From positions 1 through 41,388 of the forward strand of contig JADRCO010000244.1 in NCBI GenBank assembly GCA_021464525.1: a DNA stretch of 41,388 bases. The letters run 5' to 3'. The position numbers and the translations under genes were made by a program. Below, piece after piece: positions 1 to 10,233 of the stretch. Source of the DNA: Rhizophagus sp. LPA8_4_AMF. Taxonomy: Eukaryota > Glomeromycota > Glomeromycetes > Glomerales > Glomeraceae. The notes under the pieces were generated by a model, which saw nothing but the letters and a program-made list of their open reading frames with translations, was not told where the DNA came from and did no database searches. Every line of letters begins with the position of its first letter. Position 1 is the first letter of the stretch.

Positions 1-31
1 TTATATGATAATATATTTATTTTTGATTTTT

Positions 32-118
32 TTTTATGATTTTTTTTTTTATTTTTTTTTTTTTATTTTTTTTTTTTTTTTTAATTTTTTTTTTTTTTTT
101 TTTTTTTTTTTTGATTAT
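32..118 (+). other. poly-T tract at 3' end of a kinase intron
   Basis: About 85 nt, almost all T with scattered A or G, leads directly to the acceptor ATTATAG at 114-120. It is an exaggerated polypyrimidine tract of the intron before the DLK exon. Such runs are also prone to assembly length errors. Confidence 0.8.
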
Positions 119-120
119 AG

Positions 121-2493
121 ATTTGAAAATAGAAAATATCCTAATATCTAAATCCGGCTCCATTAAAATAATTGATTTTGGTCTATCGAATTTATATTCA
201 CCACGATCTCATCTTTCCACGTTCTGCGGTTCACTATATTTCGCAGCCCCTGAATTATTGAATGCAAAATTATATACTGGACCAGAGGTGGACGTATGGA
301 GTTTTGGAATTGTTCTTTATGTACTTGTATGTGGAAAAGTCCCTTTCGATGATCAAAGTATGCCTGCTTTACATGCTAAAATCAAGAGAGGTGTTGTCGA
401 ATACCCTGGATGGTTGGGTAGCGGTAAGGGCTTTTACTTGCGTTAAATCAAAATTTTTTTTTTTTAATAAAGTGTGCCTATATTGATGAATTGTATTTTA
501 TCAAGATTGTAAACACCTCCTTTCACGTATGCTTGTTACCAATCCAATGCATCGAGCTACTCTTGCTGAGGTAATGAGTCATCCTTGGATGAATAGAAAC
601 TATGATGGTCCACCAGAAAATTACCTACCACTACGTTCCCCACTTTCCCTTCCATTAGATCCTGAAGTGATACATGGCATGACTGGTTTTGAATTTGGTA
701 CTGAGCAAGAAATTAAATTACGTCTTGAAAATATAATTAAGAGTGACTCTTATCAAAATTCAATAAAAGCCCATTATTATCATCAACAACTTGGTGGTTC
801 ATTGGATCATAGGAAAAAAAGTGGAAGTTTTGAATATTATCGTAAAAAATTATCAGGCTCGAGTGGTTCAATCCATGAGGATAAAGCTATAACGGCTGAT
901 CCTTCTCAAGCAGTTCATCCATTAATATCAATTTATTATCTTGTCAAAGAGAAAATTGAAAGAGATCGTTTAATACAACAAGGTGGAATCCCCAAATTTG
1001 GTTCTTCATCATCGCTTGTTGAAACGAATAATATGCAAATTCCTCATGTTCCAGTACCTGATCCTTCACATCCAAGCGATACTGGCTTTGATGTTAACAT
1101 GCGCGGATCAGTACCACCTGGGACAAATGCAACCTCACCACCAGTTGTTAGACGTGCAACAGTTCCTTCTGGAACTAGACCTCGTGCAAGAACAAGTGGT
1201 GAAGGTGATCTACTAAATATGGTTACAGTTCCACCCGTAGTTGATGAGGGAGAAATTCCTGAAGAAACTACGGATGAAATTAGTGGCGAGTTGAATTATG
1301 GTAGGAAGAGCAGTGAACAAACAACAAATAGTAATACCAGTTCAAGCGGTGGACTAATAAGACGCTTGAGCTTAGCAATAGTGGGACTACCACGAGATAC
1401 TATGTCACCTCCTACCTCACCAATTTCAATCGGTCCTACTACTCCAAAAGGTCAACCTGAGCATTTACATCGACGTCATGGCTCAACTCCAAGTGGTCCT
1501 AAGAGAGATAGTTCTGGTAGTCATCTATCTATCAAGATTTCCAATATGTTATCTAGGGCAACTACTGTTTCTGAAGCAGATTATAAACGTCATCGTCAAA
1601 GAAGTTCGGCTGGTAGCAATAGATTGGTTAATAATAACGCTGGAAATCCTCCAAAGTCTCCTGGTACTAAAGTTCCTGTAGGAGTTTTACCACAATTAAA
1701 TGACCCATCATCACAACAAGATAGATCTAACTTTCCTTCAAGTTCTAATGCTACAAATCGAGTAACTCATCAACGTAGTTCTTCGATTAATAATCAAAAT
1801 TTACAAAACCCAAGTGACTTTAATTTCCCACCTTCCTCTTCACCACATTCACCTTTACCTGGCGGCACAGCAGACTCTTGGATTAGACCAGTATATCTTA
1901 AAGGATTGTTTAGTGTAGCAACAACTTCAACAAAACCTCCATCAATTATACGTCAAGATATAATAAGGGTACTTGATCGCATCGGGGTTAAATGGCGAGA
2001 AGGCAGAGGAGGATTTGAATGTGTACATATACCAAGTATTGATTTAAAATCTATAGTTACTAATCATGGAGGAAAAAATGATCAATATTCAGGAGTTACA
2101 AATCATCACCATACTTATTTTAATCGACATGAACGTAGAGGAAGCCATTCGTCGGGAAATTCTGCGGCGTCATCGTCATCTTCAACTTCATATAAGGATA
2201 GTTATGCACAAGGTCAGGACCTTCATTTTTCTGCAGATGGTGAAGTTCGACTTTCATTATCACCTCCAAATGGGGGGTTTGGAAATAACCAGTCTGATAG
2301 TCATAGCAGCGGTAGCATTCCCTCTTCAAATGCAACTGCCAATGTTACAGATTTAGTTGTAAGATTTGAGATATTTATTGTTAAAGTCCCATTATTACTT
2401 GGAGTACATGGATTACAATTTCGCAGAGTTGCTGGTGATCCATGGCAATACAAAAATATGTGCTCAAAGATCTTGGGAGAACTAAAATTGTAG
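121..2493 (+). CDS. KIN1: KIN1/PAR-1-type Ser/Thr protein kinase, C-terminal part (5' partial)
   Basis: Two exons are visible, 121-423 and 506-2493 (phase 1 junction, donor GTAAGG, acceptor TCAAG); the 5' exons lie outside the window. The readable part is about 763 residues. It starts at the DLK of the catalytic HRDLK loop, split across the upstream intron, followed by the DFG motif (residues 19-21), an activation loop with LSTFCGS (Thr34, the site that LKB1-type kinases phosphorylate in this family) and APE (43-45). After subdomain XI comes a YLP-R-PL linker ending in GMTGFEFG, typical of fungal Kin1/Kin2. A long Ser/Pro/Asn-rich region follows, and the last ~45 residues form a KA1 domain (membrane phospholipid binding) ending KILGELKL. 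In yeasts Kin1/2 act at the plasma membrane on exocytosis, polarity and HAC1 mRNA processing; the same role here is inferred. The preceding intron has an extreme poly-T tract. Confidence 0.92.
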
Positions 2494-3196
2494 CATAACA
2501 AAAATTCAAAAAAAAAAGTTAATAACATTATTTAGATCAATAACTTCTTTATTTTTATTTTATTATTTATGCCAATTTTTCAAAAAAAAAAATTTGGTCC
2601 AATTGTAAATGTGTAACAAAAAATTTTCTGGTTGTAGATAGGTGTTTTTTTTTCATTTTACATATAATAATAGTCTTTTATGCATTTATATTTTATTACT
2701 ATTATTGTTATTGACAATTTTATTATATTATTTATTATTATTTATCAGAATTGTTTAAATACTGTAGATGTATGTAGTTCTGCGATCATTTCGAAGTCAA
2801 ATCAAATGTACAAAAAAGATTTTTTATATTTCCATTTACTCTATTTTGACTTCATCAAATTTTTTATTCTTTTTTTTGGGATGATTTTTTTTGTATGTAA
2901 ATTTTTTTTTTTTTTGAAACATAAATATATTGTAAAATTAACCGATGAATAATCATCGGACTTATAATATTATAAAAAGTGTAATTCAGGCAACTTTACT
3001 GAGATGAAATTGAAGTATCAAATTCGCGTTCCGCGTTAATGTAACGTATGCAACGTTGATAGGCAATCAAGTGACTCGGTGTTATCTTTATATAAATTAT
3101 ATAAATAAAATTGTCGCGTCTTTTTATTTTGAAAAAAAAAAAAAAGTTATCCAAAAGAACTCTGCAAACTCTATTACTATTTACTGGAAAAAGAAT
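2494..3196. other. intergenic region, kinase to forkhead gene
   Basis: AT-rich 3' flank of the kinase and 5' flank of the forkhead gene, with several T runs (for example near 2888 and 2901). The ORF-like stretch at 2680-2952 is low-complexity Ile/Phe sequence without gene character. No RNA gene or element is seen. Confidence 0.6.
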
Positions 3197-5404
3197 ATGC
3201 AACACCACGCGCAAGCAATAGATCTATCAAATACTCCCACTATGGAAGAAGTGTTAAATGGCCGACTTTACTTGAGACAAAGGTCATTTAGTTCAGAGAA
3301 CCGTATTTTACAAGATGATATAACAGAAAAGTTCAATAAACGAGATAAAAGCTATAAGGAATCGCGTACTTATTCACAACAGACACCACTGCAAACCTTT
3401 CAATGGTCTTCCCAAGACTTATCTCAAGACTTTCGGTCTAACGAAGAAAACATTTTTAAGTTTGAAAGTGGTAAATACCTTAAAACGCTTTTAATTTTCA
3501 CTTTTATTATTACTAAGTATAATATATAACAATAAATTAGAGTCAACTGTTACAATGGATGAAATATATAATAATGGTAACCGAAATAGGGGAAATAATT
3601 TATCAAAAAAATTTTATACGGTTCCTTATTCACTTCATTTTAATCATATTTTACCTGTTACAACAAATCAATTTTCCGAGAATCGATTTTCATGTTTAGA
3701 AAATGAAATTCAAACATTGCTTTTAGACGAAAGTAATTTTACGGATAAACCAAAGGTAACTGATTGATATAAAGATGTGAAACGCGAAAATAAGAACTGT
3801 CACGTGACTCTCGTTGACGCGTTTTTTTTTTCATTCGCTGTAATTTATAGAATTAACGAAACCCTCTTTTTTTTACAGGATTTTATTTCATCTATATTTC
3901 CTATTTCAGTCGATGAAGAAAACAAGAATGTTATGCAAAATAGGAATGAAACGGAAGGAAAAATCTTAGCAAATAATTTTGATCGTACAAATAAAAATGG
4001 CATTTTTGATTCTGAATATCGAATAAAGAAACTCACCGAGAAGCAACAGCATAGTGTCAAAGAAAGTTTAGCAGCAGAAAGTTTGGTGACATTACAAACG
4101 TCAAAAGAAGAAAATGAATTGTTACAATCATCTAAAGATCAAAGGACGCAAAATAAAAAGAACGAAAAAACCAAACAAAAAGCTCATAATGAACAAAATC
4201 AAGCAGATAAGGAGAATCATCATAATTTAAACACGAAAAATATGCTCCCAGATCAGCTTCTTTATGATATGTTCATTAAAAGTGGGTTAACAATGGAGGA
4301 TGTACTAAAATTTAAGGAAGATAGTTACAAAAATCAAAAGGTAACTATTTTAATCTTGCATATTCCATTGATTATATTATTAATATTACATTAATAATTA
4401 ATGAAATTCTTTAAAAAGAGTGAGGATACAATTTTAAATCCAGCCGCAATTTCTATGCAAAGCCAAATACCTACAACGGTCAATATGTCAACGCAATTGC
4501 AGGCACCAGTTCCCGTACCAAATCCATTTCAAAGTCCCGCACCAATTAACCCAGTAAAGATCAAGTTACCAAAAACAAAATCTGCAAATATGTCAGGATA
4601 TAAGTCAAAAACCGTACCAATCTTACCAGGGACAATTATACCCTATCACCCGTACCTAAATCAAGAAGGCGATGCAGAACCAAACACGCAAATGATTGAT
4701 ATACAAGAAAAACATCAACGGCCAGGTTATTCCTATGCTTCTATGATAGGACAAGCCATAATGACATCATCAGAGAAAAAACTTGCACTAGCTGATATAT
4801 ATTCCTGGATATCGAAAACCTATCCTTATTACAAGATGAATGATATTGGTTGGAAGGTAAGAAAGATTATTAGTAATTGTCTTAATTTCGGGATTACTCT
4901 AAATTTTAATAGCTTTCGCAAATCAAAAATATAGAATTCTATACGCCATAATCTATCATTATATTCGGCTTTTATAAGAGTTCCTAATGAAGGCGCAACG
5001 AGATCTCTTTGGATGATCAACCCTGAAGAAGAACAATGTTTCGTTAATGGTGTTTACCATTACTCAAAAGTAAGCAATAAGTACTTAATTTATCTAGCTG
5101 AACTTGTAAGATGAAAAGCTTTTTTATACTTATACGGAATCAAATTATAATTTAGAGGCCACCGGGTAGCAACAGGAACCTGAGAAGAAAACCTAAAAAC
5201 ACATCGACAAAGTCATGTGTTAACAATGAAAATTTGAATAGCGTTGTACAAGCTACTAGTACTACTGCAAATGATACCATTATGCCAGTGGCAACATCTC
5301 TATCTTATGGTACGATGAACCCAGTTGAATATTTCACAAATCAGTATAATGCTCAATCGTATAAATTACCTAAAGGAGAAGTTTTATCTGATACGTCAGA
5401 TTAA
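3197..5404 (+). CDS. Forkhead (winged-helix) transcription factor
   Basis: Six exons: 3197-3470, 3541-3755, 3879-4340, 4419-4856, 4935-5069, 5156-5404. All junctions are GT-AG and keep frame, giving 590 residues and a TAA stop. The ATG at 3197 was chosen because the protein-like sequence begins there ([11 protein letters not shown]); the frame is open further upstream without gene character. The DNA-binding domain spans about residues 418-508: [15 protein letters not shown] (helix 1), [16 protein letters not shown] (helix 2), then recognition helix NSIRHNLSL at residue 464 and wing residues LWMINPEEE. Intron 4 (4857-4934) falls exactly before NSIRHN. Upstream are a Lys/Glu/Gln-rich, probably coiled-coil stretch (about 190-290) and a Pro-rich stretch. 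No FHA domain is seen, so it is not a clear Fkh1/2 counterpart. It should act as a nuclear sequence-specific regulator; targets are unknown. Confidence 0.9.
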
Positions 5405-5956
5405 TGTTTTCAGTGCGTCGTATTCAAGTTTTCTTTGTGTAAAATAATCGGTCTTTTATTAATTAGGAATTGTTTTTGTCATAGTATTGATTGTACAATT
5501 TGTGATGATTTTCGTTACATAAAAAATCACGCTTTTTATAAATAATTAAATAATTAAAATAATTGTAAATATTGATGTTCTCGAGAGAGTGAGTGAGTTC
5601 CGGTTCGAATCAAATCCGCCTAAGTTTAATTTTGTTTATAAAGAATATTAAATAATTTAAATAATACAAATAAAATGGACAAGTATTAAATTTTGGGGTG
5701 TACGACCTCAATGATTTGACAATATTCAATATATTGGGAGGGAATGATAAGATTAGTCGCAATCAGACTAGAATTTCCAATTCGCTTTCGTTATTAATAT
5801 TTGTTTTATTTTACGAAAGTAACAAAAGTAGACATGATGAAATGAAAAATGAGATGATTAATCAATAAGGTAAACCACCAACATAAAATATATTTGAGAA
5901 ATCAGTGGGAGAGAAATTTATTTTAAATTTATATAGCGGCACAACTAATAAATAGA
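5405..5956. other. convergent intergenic region
   Basis: Lies between the 3' ends of the forkhead gene (+) and fumarase (-). AT-rich; it should hold both 3' UTRs. A GGTTCGAATC string near 5600 resembles a tRNA B box but no tRNA folds around it. Confidence 0.6.
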
Positions 5957-8602
5957 TTATTTTGGACCTAAATAAAAAATATATATATATTTAAATGTTA
6001 AATATTTCTTGGTAAAAGTTAACATTTTAATGTTAAATAATATATCTTACCAAGCATTTTTTCTGGTTTAACATATTCGTCAAATTGTTCTGAAGTGAGA
6101 AACCCTAATTTAATAGCGGATTCTTTCAACTATTAATTAAATTAAAAAAATATTATTAAAATTTTTAATTATCAATCAGAAAATTCTAGTTCAAAAATTT
6201 ACCGTCAAATTTTCTTTATATGCATTCTTTGCTACTGTAGCAGCCTTATCATATCCTGTTATATAAAATTATCGTATTGGTTATTTGTATACTCTTACGA
6301 ATATTTGCATTCAAATTACTTTGTGATAATTACCAATATGTGGATTTAACGCAGTAACAAGCATAAGACTTTGTTGCATAATATTGTTAATCTAAAATAA
6401 TAATAAAAATAATAATAATTAATACTTAAAATTATTAATATTATGAATAAAGGAAAAAGATGATATTAACTCTTTCTTCATTAGCTTTGATCCCGACAAC
6501 ACAATTATTTGTAAATGATACACTCGCATCACCCAAAATACGAATTGAATGGAGAAGATTTTTAATTAAAACGGGTTTGAAAACATTTAGCTAATATAAA
6601 ATATTAAGATTTTTATTAATAATCTATATTATTAAAAAAGGAGGTACAAGAAAATTTAATCATTACTTCAAAATGTCCATTTGAACCGGATATAGATATG
6701 GCGGTGTTATTACCAATTACTTGAGCAGCAACCATTGTCATGGCTTCACATTGAGTTGGATTAACTTTACCGGGCATGATTGAAGAACCAGGTTCGTTTT
6801 CAGGAAGTGAAAGTTCACCAAAACCGCAACGAGGCCCAGAACCTAAACAACGTGTGTGTGTATATATTGGTTATCGGAATGTTCCATGTTACAATATTAT
6901 TACATATATATTTATAACCTTACCAAGAAGACGTATGTCATTTGCTATCTTCATTAAGGAAACAGCAACAGTGTTAAGAGCTCCACTGACCTCAACTATA
7001 GTGTCGTGAGATGCCAGAGCCTCAAACTATTAATATAATATAATCTTGGTTAAACAAATGTATAATGAATCTTTAAATTAATTTTATAAGCTGACTTTAT
7101 TAGGCGCCGTTTGGAAAGGTAAATTGGTTATCTTCGCGATTTCGTTTGCGATATTAACATCAAATCCTTTACGAGTATTCAATCCCTACATAAATTTTGT
7201 TATTATCACACGTGACGAAAAAAGATCCTTCTGAAAATTGAAATGATTGTTAATTACATACAGTTCCGACAGCTGTGCCACCTTGTGCCAAATAATATAA
7301 CCTTGGTAATGTTGTTTTAATACGTTCAATACCAAATGTCAATTGTTGTACGTATCCAGAGAATTCGTCGCCAAGAGTAAGCGGTGTAGCATCCTAAAAA
7401 CATTTTTATTAAGATGTTATTATTGGCAAATGCGTCTATCTACTTTAAAAAGGAATGACATACTTGTAAGTGAGTTCTTCCGATTTTAATGATTTTTGCG
7501 AACTCTTTAGATTTTTCCGCAATTGCGTCACGCAATTGTGTCAATCCCGGTAGTAGACGTTCGTTGATTTCGATTGCTGCGGACACATGCATGGCTGTAG
7601 GAAAACTACAATAAAAAATACGTTATAATCACGTGTAATCTTATATATGATACTAATTACTAATTACTAAATACTCACGTATCGTTTGAAGACTGACTCA
7701 TATTCACGTGATCATTAGGATGAACTGGATTTTTACTTCCAATTTGACCACCTAATATTTCAATAGCTCTATTTGCAATAACCTAATTGTACCACAGAGA
7801 ACTAAGATTATCGATAAATTAAAAATCTAATCAATAAAAATTATTACATCATTACCTCATTTGCATTCATGTTTGTTTGTGTTCCAGAACCTGTCTGCCA
7901 TACTACCAAAGGAAAATGGCCTAAGAGATCTCCTTTGCTTACCTACATAAAAAAAGGCAACGAAAGTTTTTGAAAGATTTCTTAAAAAGATAAATAAATG
8001 ATTATAATTGATATACCTCGTCCGCAGCCTTAACGATAGCTTCACCTATTTTTTGGTCAAGACCATAAGTAATATTTACAGTAGCGGCAGCTCGCTTTAT
8101 TATACCGAATGCCTTAATTAAAGGTTCAGGCATACGTTCAGTTGGGCCACCGATATCAAAATTCTTGAGTGACCTATTAACATTGAAAGGTTTAACATAA
8201 ACGAGTAAGACTTGAACAAAAGTCAAAATATTTCAGTTAAATTTCTCGAATAAAATAAATGTCTTACCTTTGAGTTTGCGCACCCCAATAACGGTTCGCA
8301 GGAACTTCGATGTCACCAAATGTATCTCGTTCAATTCTATACTTTTGCTGAGAAGTCATTACGGTTTTGAAAGTCAGAGATATTCTTTTTTTGAGATTAT
8401 ATAGTAGGAGATGCTCACGTGATAAGATAAATTATCTTACCCAATGTGATGAAACAATGCTGAATGACCGATTTTGTAAACGAAAAATCTAAAAATAAAT
8501 GATGATTAATTTGAAGTTGTTTGTTTCTTTAATAAAAAAAAAAAATTTTTTTAATCGTACGGGTTTGGCTTGGACACGAACGAATCTTAAATTCTTCAAC
8601 AT
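5957..8602 (-). CDS. FUM1: Fumarate hydratase (class II fumarase), mitochondrial precursor
   Basis: Sixteen exons in transcript order: 8561-8602, 8441-8488, 8268-8347, 8017-8173, 7856-7942, 7679-7782, 7464-7605, 7262-7393, 7096-7185, 6924-7026, 6667-6842, 6471-6590, 6334-6391, 6203-6255, 6051-6129, 5957-5967. All keep frame, giving 493 residues against about 490 for the family. Exons 1-2 encode exactly 30 residues rich in Arg/Lys/Ser without acids ([11 protein letters not shown]...), a mitochondrial presequence. The enzyme follows: HPNDHVN (159-165), TAMHVS, and the superfamily signature [11 protein letters not shown] (347-357). The last exon is 11 nt and completes the usual MLGPK end. It interconverts fumarate and malate in the TCA cycle as a homotetramer. 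Introns after exons 9 and 12 have weak donors (GTCAGC, GTTAAT). Intron 2 contains an in-frame ATG that could give a cytosolic form. CACGTG occurs several times in the gene. Confidence 0.95.
8348..8440 (-). promoter_or_regulatory. fumarase intron 2 with possible internal promoter and start codon
   Basis: Reading the minus strand, this intron (donor GTAAGA, acceptor TTCTCAG) contains CACGTG at 8416-8421, TATATAAT at 8396-8403 and an ATG at 8357-8359. The ATG runs in frame (Met-Thr-Ser-Gln) into exon 3, [11 protein letters not shown]. This is what a promoter or start for a presequence-less fumarase would look like. The function is inferred. Confidence 0.4.
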
Positions 8603-8886
8603 TTGTGAATTAAAAATTAGAAGAAAAAAAAAATTTTTTTTTTTCTCTGATTTTTTATATCGAATTTTTTAACGCATGAAGATCACATTTAATGACCCTC
8701 ATTCACTAGATTTGGAAAAATAATCTGCATTTCATTATTAATAAACCCCACCCAATTTTTTAACGGTGCAAAGGATAAATTGTAGTTTATTAAATAAAGT
8801 TAATAATATTCTAATAACGTAAATAAATAAATACAAAAAAATATATATAATCTATTAAAAATTAATATTAAATTAAATTAATTAAA
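8603..8886. other. fumarase upstream region
   Basis: Region between the fumarase start and the stop of the next minus-strand gene, with A/T runs near 8625-8645. It must hold the presequence-form fumarase promoter. No distinct motif is recognised. Confidence 0.5.
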
Positions 8887-9816
8887 TTAAACCAATTCGG
8901 AAGAAACAGAAGGTTTGTTCTTTTTAAATCCAATGATTCCAAAACAAAAATTTAAACATAATTTTGCAAAACTCCACCAAAATAAAAGGATTTTAAAAGG
9001 GTAATAACATAATTTACTAATATTTCCTTCGAAAGAAATCATCTCAGCAGGTCTTTGTTGTGAAGATAATTCTATGGTACCAGTCGCTCTTACATTATTA
9101 TAGGTATTTTCTTTTGGAAAAATTCCAATTAATAACTTAATCTCGGAATCACTTAATAAACTGCTCATATACCAAGTTCTCAAATTATCACCTTGACCAC
9201 TTTCGTCAGCTTGTTGAACGGTATGAGTAAAACTTAATACATTAACCAATAAATTAACGCTAGCTCTCATAAAATCAGGACCATTTTGAGTCAATATATC
9301 ATCTAAAAAAGTCCAACTTGCTAAAATTGGTTGATTTAATTGTAATTTAAATGTATGTAACAATCCTTTAATAAAAGGTTTTGCACCAACTGAATTTTTA
9401 TATTGATTAATGAAAGTTGATAATTCTGAACGACGATGTAAAGGAGTATATTGTGCTGGTTTGGAATTTAATAATCTATCTAATTCTTCATAAAGTTGTG
9501 TGGCTTTTTTACGATGAAATTCTGATCGAATTTTACGTTTTGCCTCGAGGTATTTATTATATTCTTGTGGTAATAACATTATACCATTAACAAAACCTAT
9601 ATTATTAAGTAGCTTTTCTAAATCTTCCTTCTTTCCCGCTACCGTCTGGTCAATATCAGAAAAATTTAAAGTAATAGTTTCATCAGAATGTGAAGCAAAT
9701 TCTACAAGTCCAACAATTGTACCAGCAACTTCATCATTATTTACGTAAAAATTTGAACATATATTTTCCCATTCTTTAAGATATGTTTCAATAGACAAAG
9801 GATTTCCTGAAATCAT
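8887..9816 (-). CDS. Hypothetical protein with C-terminal membrane segment
   Basis: Intronless frame of 309 residues with a good ATG (MISGNPLSIETYLKEWENIC) and TAA stop. I do not recognise the family. The body is mixed-charge and helix-prone (for example LYEELDRLLNS and FINQYKNSVGAKPF). Near residues 270-297 lies a strongly hydrophobic, aromatic stretch (PFKILLFWWSFAKLCLNFCF), followed by a short basic/Ser tail. This suggests a tail-anchored protein or a membrane-associated C terminus. It is divergent from the gene at 10234, with a palindromic E-box element in the shared 417-bp upstream region. Length, uniform codon use and absence of breaks argue for a real gene. Confidence 0.7.
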   Translation of the reverse strand: MISGNPLSIETYLKEWENICSNFYVNNDEVAGTIVGLVEFASHSDETITLNFSDIDQTVAGKKEDLEKLLNNIGFVNGIMLLPQEYNKYLEAKRKIRSEFHRKKATQLYEELDRLLNSKPAQYTPLHRRSELSTFINQYKNSVGAKPFIKGLLHTFKLQLNQPILASWTFLDDILTQNGPDFMRASVNLLVNVLSFTHTVQQADESGQGDNLRTWYMSSLLSDSEIKLLIGIFPKENTYNNVRATGTIELSSQQRPAEMISFEGNISKLCYYPFKILLFWWSFAKLCLNFCFGIIGFKKNKPSVSSELV

Positions 9817-9926
9817 TTTTACTATTAAAACTTATTCTTGTAATTAAGAATGTTTCGTTAATGTAAGAGAACTTAAGCTGAGGATGAAGACTTTTTTTTT
9901 TATTAATTAAAAAGAGAGAACAAAGG

Positions 9927-9993
9927 AATTAATTATACAGTTTTATATGTTTGGTAATATTTTCACGTGAAAATCTGTACTGTATAATTAATT
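9927..9993. promoter_or_regulatory. nested palindromic element with CACGTG E-box in a divergent promoter
   Basis: A perfect 16-bp palindrome ATTTTCACGTGAAAAT (9959-9974) centred on CACGTG lies inside a 14-bp perfect inverted repeat, AATTAATTATACAG (9927-9940) and CTGTATAATTAATT (9980-9993). It sits between two divergent gene starts (9816 and 10234). CACGTG is the classic target of bHLH factors (Cbf1/Pho4/USF type). A role in regulating both genes is inferred. Confidence 0.5.
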
Positions 9994-10233
9994 ATTACTC
10001 CGAACTTACCGAAAAAATAAGGGCTAAGTTAAAAAAAACCTTATTTTAATACGATTTGAACGGCTATTCTCCTTTTAGATATTTATTTTTTGACTTCAGC
10101 GTTTGAAAGTATCTTTAATTAGTTCGTATTATAGTTTGTTTATTGTACAAATAAAGATTCGAGCTTTTGAGCTTTCGAGTTTTTTAACTTTTAAAAATTC
10201 AAAACCTAATTTTCTTTTTCATGTGCATAAATA

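Noticed and set aside
2680..2952. 90-codon plus-strand ORF after the kinase
   Set aside because: Ile/Phe-rich low-complexity translation of AT-rich 3' flank; no start context, motif or splice support.
5580..5630. Possible tRNA from GGTTCGAATC (B box-like) string
   Set aside because: The flanking bases do not pair as a T stem and no acceptor or anticodon arm can be found.
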